A DNA stretch of 9,009 bases from Candidatus Woesearchaeota archaeon (lineage in GTDB: Archaea; Nanobdellota; Nanobdellia; Woesearchaeales; GW2011-AR9): positions 1-9,009 of the forward strand of contig JACOZM010000121.1 of assembly GCA_016181345.1 (NCBI GenBank). Reading direction: 5' to 3'. The notes beneath the pieces were generated by a model. It saw only the letters and a program-made list of their open reading frames with translations. It had not been told where the DNA came from and made no database searches. Numbering within the stretch: the first letter of the stretch is position 1; every line of letters begins with the position of its first letter. The position numbers and the translations under genes were made by a program. This document shows, one piece after another, positions 1 through 5,137 of the stretch.

Positions 1-21
1 TTTACGATACGGGATCGTAAA
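1..21. repeat. Perfect 8-bp inverted repeat
   Basis: TTTACGAT (1-8) is the exact reverse complement of ATCGTAAA (14-21), with a five-base spacer. It could be a small hairpin or a protein-binding dyad in the foreign G+C-rich end. Its role is unknown, and being at the window edge it may be part of a larger structure. Confidence 0.5.
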
Positions 22-30
22 GTGGGAAGT

Positions 31-62
31 GGAAAAGAGAGGGTGGGGATTGCTCCCCACCC
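31..62 (-). terminator. Intrinsic-type terminator of the minus-strand frame
   Basis: GGGTGGGGA (41-49) and TCCCCACCC (54-62) form a perfect 9-bp stem with a TTGC loop. Read on the minus strand it lies 14 bases after the TAA stop at 77-79 and is followed by a T-rich run (TCTCTTTTCC, positions 40-31). A G+C-rich hairpin plus T tract is a bacterial Rho-independent terminator, not the plain T-run usual in archaea, which supports a different origin for this end. A second potential stem, CGACGCC (67-73) with GGCGTCG (85-91), overlaps the stop codon. Confidence 0.6.
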
Positions 63-76
63 GTAGCGACGCCGCC

Positions 77-661
77 TTATGGGAGGCGTCGGTGCCAGCT
101 GAGTGCCACTCGATCCTCCTCTTGGAGGACACGCAGGGTCACCAACTGGCGGTCGTTGTCGACCGGGGCGATGACGCTCACGCCCGGGAGTTGCCAGCGC
201 CGGCCGAGGAGTCCCGTTTTGGTGTCGACGAAAATGACCTCGCCCGAGGCCTCGCTGACAAACGCGAGATGTCGGCTGTCGACCAGCGTCGCTCCCGTCA
301 GGGTCGTCTCTGGACCCAGCTCGATCGGCGCATGGAGCACCTGGCCAGCCAGGCTAAAGTGGTAGACGACTCCAGCGGTGGATCCTATCCAGATCGAGTC
401 GCGATCTGGTGCCAACGCCATCGTCTGCACGAGACCTTCCACGACCGCCGGGAAGTCGGCCTCGATTTCTTCCGTCAGAATGTTGTGTGCTGGATATTTT
501 TTCTTGATTGCAGAAACAATAATCTGATCACTTTTCTGGTCGTATCTGGTATGCAATCCTTTGGCCACTGTTCTTTTTGATATTAGATCTGGGTCTTTTT
601 GAAAGTGTTGTAAAAGGAAAGTTCCTGCTTTTTTTGCCAAGGTGATAGTGAATTGTTTCAT
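77..661 (-). CDS. Inositol-monophosphatase-family N-terminus joined to a beta-propeller-like tail (probable chimera)
   Basis: Residues 1 to about 66 look like the start of the IMPase/FBPase metal-dependent phosphatase fold: a helix with AKKAG, then K-x3-DQKSDQ and YPAHNILTEE, the last carrying the first metal-ligand glutamates. The family normally continues for about 250 residues through a D-x-D-G-T metal motif, which is absent. From about residue 67 the protein becomes a chain of short beta-propeller-like repeats (for example LAPDRDSIWIGSTAGVVYHF and SEASGEVIFVDTKTG), reminiscent of SdiA-regulated/NHL-type propellers. The DNA turns G+C-rich at the same point. The ATG overlaps the TGA of the upstream dehydrogenase as ATGA, so the phosphatase was translationally coupled in its native genome. 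I read this as a truncated archaeal gene fused in frame by chance to the end of an unrelated, probably bacterial gene; a genuine two-domain protein is the less likely alternative. Confidence 0.6.
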   Translation of the reverse strand: MKQFTITLAKKAGTFLLQHFQKDPDLISKRTVAKGLHTRYDQKSDQIIVSAIKKKYPAHNILTEEIEADFPAVVEGLVQTMALAPDRDSIWIGSTAGVVYHFSLAGQVLHAPIELGPETTLTGATLVDSRHLAFVSEASGEVIFVDTKTGLLGRRWQLPGVSVIAPVDNDRQLVTLRVLQEEDRVALSWHRRLP

Positions 662-1614
662 TTCATATACACTTCAGGATTAACCGTTTTAAGAGCCTTT
701 TTCCATTTAAGGACAGCAAGAATACTTTCCGCGGCATCTTTTGACATTTGAATACGGCATTCTACCGTTGCTGAGGCGGTGTGCGGGGTTAAAATAACAT
801 TATCAAGCGCTGTTAATCGAAGATTTACCTGCGGTTCAGACTCGTACACATCAAGACCGGCACCAGCAATCTGCCTTCGTTTCAGGGCCTGGATTAACGC
901 TTTCTCATCAACAACAGGGCCACGGGAAGTATTAATTAAATACGCACTTTTTTTCATTAGAGAGATATTATCCTTGTTAATCAAATGATGAGTATGCTTA
1001 TTATAAGGAACGTGTAAACTGACAATATCTGATTCTTGAAGCAGCGTTTCTAATGAAGCGTACTTAAACCCCAAATTCTTTGCTAATGAACTATCCTTAA
1101 CAACATCAAAAACAAGAATATTCATCCCAAATCCTTTTGCTATTCTGATGACATGCTGGCCAATATTCCCTCCACCTATAACGCCTAGAGTTTTTCCTTT
1201 GAGATCAAATCCACGATAGCCTCCAAAATGATACTTCTTTTCTTTCACTAAGTTAACATTATTAACCAGCTTCCGACTCAATCCAAGAATGAGGGCAAAT
1301 GTATATTCAGCAACAGTGTTTTCGCCATAGAAAGGAACATTACTTACTTTGACACCTCTCTCTTCACATAATCCTACATCAATATGATCATACCCTGTAC
1401 TCATCGTTGCAATATACTTAAGAGAAGGCAGAGATTGAAGAAGATTCTTATTGATCTTACAGTTAACAAATGTAGTTAAGACTTCACAATCCTTTATTTT
1501 CTGAATATCACTAGAACAAATTCTCTTTGGAGAAAAATAGAGCCTATCGTGTGGAAAAGCTTTCCTTAACACCTCTTTTTCCCATAGTTCTATTTCAAAA
1601 AAAGCAATTTTCAT
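658..1614 (-). CDS. D-isomer-specific 2-hydroxyacid dehydrogenase (NAD-dependent)
   Basis: The protein has 318 residues, a normal length for the family, which interconverts 2-oxo acids and D-2-hydroxy acids with NAD(H) in the cytoplasm. The nucleotide-binding Rossmann motif GGGNIG is at 147-152, and Asp170 at the end of the second strand favours NAD over NADP. The catalytic triad is visible: Arg231 in NTSRG, Glu260 in DVYESEP and His278 in TPHTAS. The N-terminal substrate domain has the usual STGYDHID segment (72-79), followed by NTVAEYTFALIL (99-110). Substrate cannot be fixed from sequence; D-lactate, glyoxylate/hydroxypyruvate or 3-phosphoglycerate are options, and there is no C-terminal ACT domain as in long SerA forms. 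The start ATG has only a weak ribosome-binding site and lies about 40 bases after the predicted transcription start. The stop overlaps the downstream phosphatase start, so the two were probably co-transcribed. Confidence 0.9.
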   Translation of the reverse strand: MKIAFFEIELWEKEVLRKAFPHDRLYFSPKRICSSDIQKIKDCEVLTTFVNCKINKNLLQSLPSLKYIATMSTGYDHIDVGLCEERGVKVSNVPFYGENTVAEYTFALILGLSRKLVNNVNLVKEKKYHFGGYRGFDLKGKTLGVIGGGNIGQHVIRIAKGFGMNILVFDVVKDSSLAKNLGFKYASLETLLQESDIVSLHVPYNKHTHHLINKDNISLMKKSAYLINTSRGPVVDEKALIQALKRRQIAGAGLDVYESEPQVNLRLTALDNVILTPHTASATVECRIQMSKDAAESILAVLKWKKALKTVNPEVYMK

Positions 1615-1690
1615 CTATCAAACCTACAACTATATTTCTATTCTTACTAATTCTATTCTTACTGATAACTATAACCTATAAAAGCTTTGC
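1615..1690 (-). promoter_or_regulatory. Candidate promoter and leader of the dehydrogenase gene
   Basis: On the minus strand GCAAAGC is followed by TTTTATAGG (1683-1675), a plausible BRE/TATA pair. An archaeal start about 26 bases on would lie near 1653, giving a leader of about 39 bases. That leader holds a 13-bp direct repeat (listed separately) and a poor Shine-Dalgarno sequence (AGGTTTGAT). Confidence 0.45.
1636..1663. repeat. 13-bp direct repeat, 15-bp period
   Basis: TTCTATTCTTACT occurs at 1636-1648 and again at 1651-1663, separated by AA. It lies between the candidate TATA box and the start codon of the dehydrogenase gene, so it spans the predicted transcription start. It may be a slippage duplication or a paired binding site. 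Confidence 0.8.
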
Positions 1691-1753
1691 CCTGAAAAGA
1701 GAAGTAAGACTCACCACCAACTTAAAAAACAAGTAAAAATTAAGAAAGAAACC

Positions 1754-1768
1754 AAAAATAAAAAAATC
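1754..1768 (-). terminator. Oligo-T terminator of the SCP2/cupredoxin-like gene
   Basis: Immediately after the TAG stop (1769-1771), the minus strand reads seven T, an A and five T (1766-1754). A T-rich tract without a hairpin is the normal archaeal termination signal. It separates this gene from the dehydrogenase promoter just downstream. Confidence 0.65.
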
Positions 1769-2725
1769 CTAGTCAACAATAATCTTCATTGTCTCTGTCG
1801 TATAAATACCATCGGCAATGACACAAGTTTCTCTTTCATTAAACGTCCAACTGAAGGACTCTCCCGCATCATAAATATCACTTTTAATCTCACGGCAGTT
1901 TCGAGTTCCTATAATTAAAGCCTGCTTAAATCTCCCACTTCGAACATTCTTCCATTCTACGGTTTCTCCTGCCCTTATTTTCAAGGATTCTGTACTAAAG
2001 CCGCCTTCAACCAAATTCACCTTTTTTGGTTTCGGCTCTGCCTTTTTTTCTACTTCTTCAACTTCAGCAACAGCATTTCCGGTTATAGTATCATCATCTT
2101 CAGAATCAGTATCTTCGGAAGTATCAGTATCTTCCTTGTCATCACCACGTTCTTCGTCAGCATTGTCAATCTCTTGGCCTTGATCATCATTTTGAGATGA
2201 ATCACCACTATCTCCCTTACTCTCATCACTATCTTTTTCTTTGGCAAAAACTTCTACTTTTGCCATATCATCTTTTTGAAAGAGAGCAGCTAATCTCATT
2301 AATCCTGAAGCTATTTTTAATTTAACTTTGTTTTTAAAACCAATTCCTTCATACGTTATTTTCTTATCTTTAACCGCTTTCAATAATGCACTAGGCTGAT
2401 CTTTTGAAAGAATAATTCCCCGTAATACAGATTCTGAAGAGTATACCTTCACCGTAGGTTCCTTGACTTCAGCAACAGCCATGCTCTTTACTACACCATT
2501 TTCAGTAATCAAACCAACAACAATATCTTCCCCAGCATCCATCTTAATATAAATATTAATCCGCTCATTTCCTGCCAATTTAGCCAATGGCGAAGGTAAG
2601 GATTTTCCGCCGACATCCATACTTAAAGCATTAACGGCATCTGCAATATCAGTTTCCGCAAGAGCCATAGAACTACCCAATACAACAAAAACACTGAATA
2701 TTATCCATAATAAGCTTAATTTCAT
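1769..2725 (-). CDS. Exported protein: SCP2-like domain, acidic linker, copper-less cupredoxin-like domain
   Basis: The start is the ATG at 2725, with AAGGTGA eight bases upstream; the in-frame GTG at 2737 lies inside that ribosome-binding site and is not used. This gives 318 residues. Residues 1-23 form a signal peptide (hydrophobic core, probable cut after ALA). Residues about 28-152 resemble the SCP2 lipid-binding fold as it occurs in archaea (KVYSSESVLRGII, then ITYEGIGFKNKVKLKIASG). Residues about 163-213 are a disordered Asp/Glu/Ser linker. Residues about 236-318 are a cupredoxin-like beta-sandwich (SLKIRAGETVEWKN, then GESFSWTF and MKIIVD). The expected His/Cys/His/Met copper site is not there: the first His position is Gln268, and no His follows Cys301. 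Instead Cys277 and Cys301 may form a disulfide, and DGIY (305-308) is shared with the lipoprotein at 7655-8221. Function is unknown; an extracellular lipid- or ligand-binding role is an inference. Confidence 0.75.
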   Translation of the reverse strand: MKLSLLWIIFSVFVVLGSSMALAETDIADAVNALSMDVGGKSLPSPLAKLAGNERINIYIKMDAGEDIVVGLITENGVVKSMAVAEVKEPTVKVYSSESVLRGIILSKDQPSALLKAVKDKKITYEGIGFKNKVKLKIASGLMRLAALFQKDDMAKVEVFAKEKDSDESKGDSGDSSQNDDQGQEIDNADEERGDDKEDTDTSEDTDSEDDDTITGNAVAEVEEVEKKAEPKPKKVNLVEGGFSTESLKIRAGETVEWKNVRSGRFKQALIIGTRNCREIKSDIYDAGESFSWTFNERETCVIADGIYTTETMKIIVD

Positions 2726-2732
2726 ATGATAC

Positions 2733-2794
2733 GTCACCTTCTACCCCAGAAACACATAAATCAAATAACTAGAGAGAATATTAATAAATCTTTC
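2733..2794 (-). promoter_or_regulatory. Promoter and ribosome-binding site of the SCP2/cupredoxin-like gene
   Basis: The minus strand carries GAAAGA followed by TTTATTAAT (2794-2780), a good BRE/TATA pair sharing GAAAGATTTAT with the Lon-like gene's promoter. Predicted transcription starts near 2758, leaving a leader of about 32 bases that contains AAGGTGA, complementary to the archaeal 16S 3' end. Confidence 0.6.
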
Positions 2795-2795
2795 T

Positions 2796-2860
2796 ATCCC
2801 AAAAAGCTCGTCTACCATCCCAAAAAGCAAGCTATAAGTCCAAAAATAGCTTCAAAAAGC
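2796..2860. repeat. Degenerate 21-bp-period A-tract repeats
   Basis: TCCCAAAAAGC occurs at 2797-2807 and 2818-2828, and a diverged copy TCCAAAAATAGC starts at 2839, so the spacing is 21 bases each time. A further TCAAAAAGC lies at 2852-2860. The five-A runs therefore recur every two helical turns just upstream of the promoter at 2780-2794. Such phasing can bend DNA or position archaeal chromatin proteins; slippage duplication is the null explanation. Confidence 0.65.
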
Positions 2861-2899
2861 AGCACCAAGCAGTAACTACTTTAGAATACTAAATACTCC

Positions 2900-2936
2900 G
2901 AAACATTTATAAATAAGTGTCTATTCTTGAGTAGTA
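2900..2936 (+). promoter_or_regulatory. Plus-strand TATA box upstream of the hairpin RNA
   Basis: CGAAACA is followed by TTTATAAAT at 2906-2914, one of the best archaeal TATA boxes in the window, in a stretch with no plus-strand protein gene. The usual distance puts a transcription start near 2936, 21 bases before the long hairpin at 2957-2988. Confidence 0.5.
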
Positions 2937-2992
2937 AACATCTATCACCTCTTTTTCCCCAGCAAGTTGCTTCGGTAGCTTGCAGGGGTTTT
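2936..2992 (+). ncRNA. Candidate small RNA with UUCG-capped hairpin and anti-Shine-Dalgarno segment
   Basis: CCCC (2957-2960) pairs with GGGG (2985-2988); after an A/A mismatch, GCAAGTTGC (2962-2970) pairs fully with GTAGCTTGC (2975-2983) if G-U pairs are allowed. The loop is TTCG closed by C-G, the exceptionally stable cUUCGg tetraloop. The two G-U pairs and the tetraloop exist only in plus-strand RNA; on the minus strand they become A/C mismatches and a CGAA loop. TTTT follows at 2989-2992, as in a terminator. A strong TATA box lies about 26 bases before the proposed 5' end. The single-stranded 5' part carries ATCACCTC (2944-2951), identical to the 16S rRNA 3' tail that pairs with ribosome-binding sites. 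I do not recognise a known RNA family. A structured leader or intergenic element on the minus strand is the alternative. Confidence 0.45.
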
Positions 2993-3100
2993 ATAATCAC
3001 CAATAGGCAGAGCTGTATAAAAAGGAAGTAGATTCTATAAAAGGATAATAGGAGAAGATAGATTAACAAAAGTCTTTAAAGAAATTAAGCTGCTTTAATC

Positions 3101-4909
3101 TTACTTTTTCTTCCTCACAACCCACATAACCACTAATCCCAATAAAAATCCTGCCAAAAGATAAGCCCATTTTTCATCGAAATTAAACTCTTCAACCCGG
3201 ACAAAATAATTCTTTTCTTCAGGAAAATACATGCTTAAATCAGACATCTCTAATGCATATTCGAAATAAACTAGTGTATTAAACTTCTCTTCACGTAAAG
3301 AATTTCCATACTGATAGTATGAATAGCCCAAAATAGGGAAAATCCCTTCTTTATTATTATCATAAATCACCCGTTCAACTGCTTTCTTCTTACTGTCAAG
3401 AAACTTATCAAGGTTCTCATCAACTAAGCCGAATGAACTTAAAATAGCATTAGCATCAGCCTTGGCTTGAGAAGCAGTGATCAAACATAAAGCCGGCTCG
3501 TTAGCGTCTAAAGCCTCTTTAGCTGATCTCATCTTTTCTCTGATCCGAAACAAATTCCCTTCACCTAAAAATAATCCTACATATTGATACCGCTCTTCTG
3601 CTTCTGAAATCTTTTGGACACAAGAATTTTTCAGACGTTCTTGATCTACCACAAACTTTTTTCCATTCATGGCAAAGAAAGCTTTCCAGGATAAGGCAGA
3701 GAAATACCTTTCTTCAGAATATGCTAATAATTCTGCTGACTCTTCCAGAGTAGCGTTATTTCTAAATTTTTGAACTTGCTCTTTAACATCACTCAGCCGT
3801 TCTTTAACGACCATATAAGCTTGTAAACTGCTTATTGTATCAATAGCAAGAGCATCTACTTCACGTTCTAGAGCTAATGATTTTTGTTCTAATTCCCTAA
3901 ACAATCGCTCATAACTTGGACGACCTACTTTCTTCTGACGGTAATAGATTGTCTTCAAGTTGATATTATTCCCAAAACAAAAGCTTGCAGCAGAGTAATA
4001 GTCTCCTTGCAAAGTAGAATTCTGCGCTGCTTCTTCTTTAGCTTTAATATCCCGAAGAAGACTCTCATTAAGGATAAAATGTTCAGACTCTAATTCCTCA
4101 GTTAATTTTAATGTCCTATCGCATAAGAGTTCCTGAAGATGGCCCATGATCGTTGAATATTCATGATTTACCTCAATCTCATGAACTTCTCCATTAAATT
4201 CCTTGCCCGTCAAATGAAATAAAACTTCATCTAAGTCAATAACTTCAACAACTTCTAAGCTTAAATTTTCTTGGTAATGAGCCAAGATATTCGTTTGATT
4301 CATTCTGGAAGAAATATTAGAAGAGATATTAGAAGGGATATCATACGACCCACCAATTTTGGAGGAATTATCAAGAGGACCTTTCTTAATATATCCATTC
4401 TTTTTGATAGATTCATTTCCCGTTATACTACTATTGTTTTCATACCCCTCATCATTAGAGTCAATAGGGCCAACGATTCCTCCAGAATTGATTGTCCCCG
4501 TAACTGCAATATTCTGATCGTAATCCAGATCCATTACTGCAATTGCTGTTAAAGCCGAGATTGCTGCTCCTGCTGAAGGTCCGCCGATGATGCTTGATTT
4601 TGCTTTGATCGTATAAAAAAAATCATATTTATTACAATCAAGGTTAAAATGATTACAAGCTATATCTTTGGCAAATCTTGTCGAAATTTGTGTATCTAGC
4701 TTCGTCAACGGATAGGTTTCTAAAAAAACTCTTCCTGATCCAGGCGTAAGTTCTAAATAAAGGTCTGCATCGCTTCCTTGATAACCACCCTCAACTTCTT
4801 GAACAGCCAAAAGCTTTAGCTGATAGGTGTGTTCACTTATCGCAGCAGCATTAGAGACTTGCAGGATAAAAATAAACATAAACAAACCTAAGAAAACACT
4901 TTTTTTCAT
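3101..4909 (-). CDS. Membrane-anchored exported Lon-type (S16) protease homologue lacking the catalytic lysine
   Basis: The protein has 602 residues. Residues 1-23 are a signal peptide. Residues about 28-235 are an S16 protease domain like that of the archaeal extracytoplasmic serine proteases (COG1750): Ser112 in GGPSAGAA is the nucleophile, GTINSGGIVGP is at 138-148 and LSLEVVEVIDL is at 216-226. After Pro148 the family normally has GG-x3-K with the catalytic Lys about 43 residues after the Ser. Here that position is Gly155, inside a divergent Asn/Ser-rich loop (150-215) with eight N-x-S/T sequons (N158, N159, N165, N181, N194, N198, N204, N215). Residues about 245-560 are mainly helical and partly coiled-coil. 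A membrane helix (about 581-597) followed by basic residues ends the protein, placing the S16 domain outside the cell. It may be an inactive protease homologue or use another base. The gene is probably leaderless and is divergent from the DUF460 gene. Confidence 0.85.
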   Translation of the reverse strand: MKKSVFLGLFMFIFILQVSNAAAISEHTYQLKLLAVQEVEGGYQGSDADLYLELTPGSGRVFLETYPLTKLDTQISTRFAKDIACNHFNLDCNKYDFFYTIKAKSSIIGGPSAGAAISALTAIAVMDLDYDQNIAVTGTINSGGIVGPIDSNDEGYENNSSITGNESIKKNGYIKKGPLDNSSKIGGSYDIPSNISSNISSRMNQTNILAHYQENLSLEVVEVIDLDEVLFHLTGKEFNGEVHEIEVNHEYSTIMGHLQELLCDRTLKLTEELESEHFILNESLLRDIKAKEEAAQNSTLQGDYYSAASFCFGNNINLKTIYYRQKKVGRPSYERLFRELEQKSLALEREVDALAIDTISSLQAYMVVKERLSDVKEQVQKFRNNATLEESAELLAYSEERYFSALSWKAFFAMNGKKFVVDQERLKNSCVQKISEAEERYQYVGLFLGEGNLFRIREKMRSAKEALDANEPALCLITASQAKADANAILSSFGLVDENLDKFLDSKKKAVERVIYDNNKEGIFPILGYSYYQYGNSLREEKFNTLVYFEYALEMSDLSMYFPEEKNYFVRVEEFNFDEKWAYLLAGFLLGLVVMWVVRKKK

Positions 4910-4945
4910 GATTAGAGTATAGACCGGCGATAATATAAATCTTTC
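4909..4945 (-). promoter_or_regulatory. Promoter for a leaderless transcript of the Lon-like gene
   Basis: The minus strand has GAAAGA then TTTATATTA (4945-4931). The box centre is about 26 bases from the ATG at 4909, so transcription should begin at or next to the start codon. No Shine-Dalgarno sequence precedes the ATG, in agreement with leaderless translation. Confidence 0.65.
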
Positions 4946-4949
4946 TTTT

Positions 4950-4985
4950 TTGAGAATATTATTAAGTTGAGAATATTATTAAGTT
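4950..4985. repeat. Tandem 17-bp repeat next to the Lon-like promoter
   Basis: TGAGAATATTATTAAGT is present at 4951-4967 and repeated without a gap at 4968-4984. Each unit contains the palindrome AATATT. The pair begins six bases upstream of the promoter's GAAAGA element, where an activator or repressor pair could bind; its function is inferred from position only. Confidence 0.85.
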
Positions 4986-5061
4986 CAAAATATGCATTAA
5001 AAACTATTTATCTGGACATGCCGATTCAAAAATAGGATTAAAGAAGAGGATTGAATTGTTA

Positions 5062-5103
5062 TGTTTGTTTTACAAAGAGATAATTGTTTGTTTTACAAAG
5101 AGA
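5062..5103. repeat. Two 19-bp direct repeats, each containing a dyad
   Basis: TGTTTGTTTTACAAAGAGA occurs at 5062-5080 and 5085-5103 (period 23). Each copy contains the inverted repeat TTTGT-TTT-ACAAA (5064-5076 and 5087-5099), a typical shape for a dimeric regulator's operator. The second copy ends just before the candidate TATA box of the DUF460 gene, so a bound protein could block or recruit the transcription machinery. Confidence 0.8.
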
Positions 5104-5137
5104 AATAATTTAAAGAATATAAAATTCTTACTGTAGA
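5104..5137 (+). promoter_or_regulatory. Promoter for a leaderless transcript of the DUF460 gene
   Basis: TAATTTAAAG (5106-5115) is an acceptable archaeal TATA box whose centre lies 26-27 bases from the ATG at 5137. No ribosome-binding site precedes that ATG. Both points suggest transcription starting at the start codon. Confidence 0.5.

Larger units (their letters stand above)
1..470. other. G+C-rich segment of different origin (probable chimeric join near 470)
   Basis: This stretch is strongly G+C-rich with GC-ending codons, while everything after about position 480 is A+T-rich. It holds the C-terminal coding part of the first minus-strand frame and bacterial-style hairpins downstream of its stop. 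The switch falls within a few codons, around 455-480, exactly where the protein changes from a phosphatase N-terminus to a propeller-like tail. Either an assembly chimera at a contig end or a recent illegitimate recombination would give this picture. I favour the assembly explanation because the window begins inside the segment and nothing archaeal is recognisable in it. Confidence 0.75.

Noticed and set aside
29..580. Long plus-strand open frame in the G+C-rich end
   Set aside because: It is antisense to the propeller-like coding sequence, changes composition at the same junction and has no recognisable protein pattern; long antisense frames are common in G+C-rich DNA.
2735..2737. GTG as start of the SCP2/cupredoxin-like gene
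   Set aside because: The GTG is part of the GGTGA ribosome-binding site serving the ATG at 2725.
2881..3069. 62-residue minus-strand frame across the hairpin
   Set aside because: It reads straight through the hairpin arms, has no ribosome-binding site at its start, and its hydrophobic beginning comes from A+T-rich DNA; the RNA structure explains the region better.
4271..4552. 93-residue plus-strand frame inside the Lon-like gene
   Set aside because: It is the antisense of the Asn/Ser-rich loop, with repetitive Arg/Ile composition and no start signal.
5062..5103. Short CRISPR array
   Set aside because: Only two 19-bp repeats with a four-base gap and no spacers; operator-like repeats or slippage fit better.
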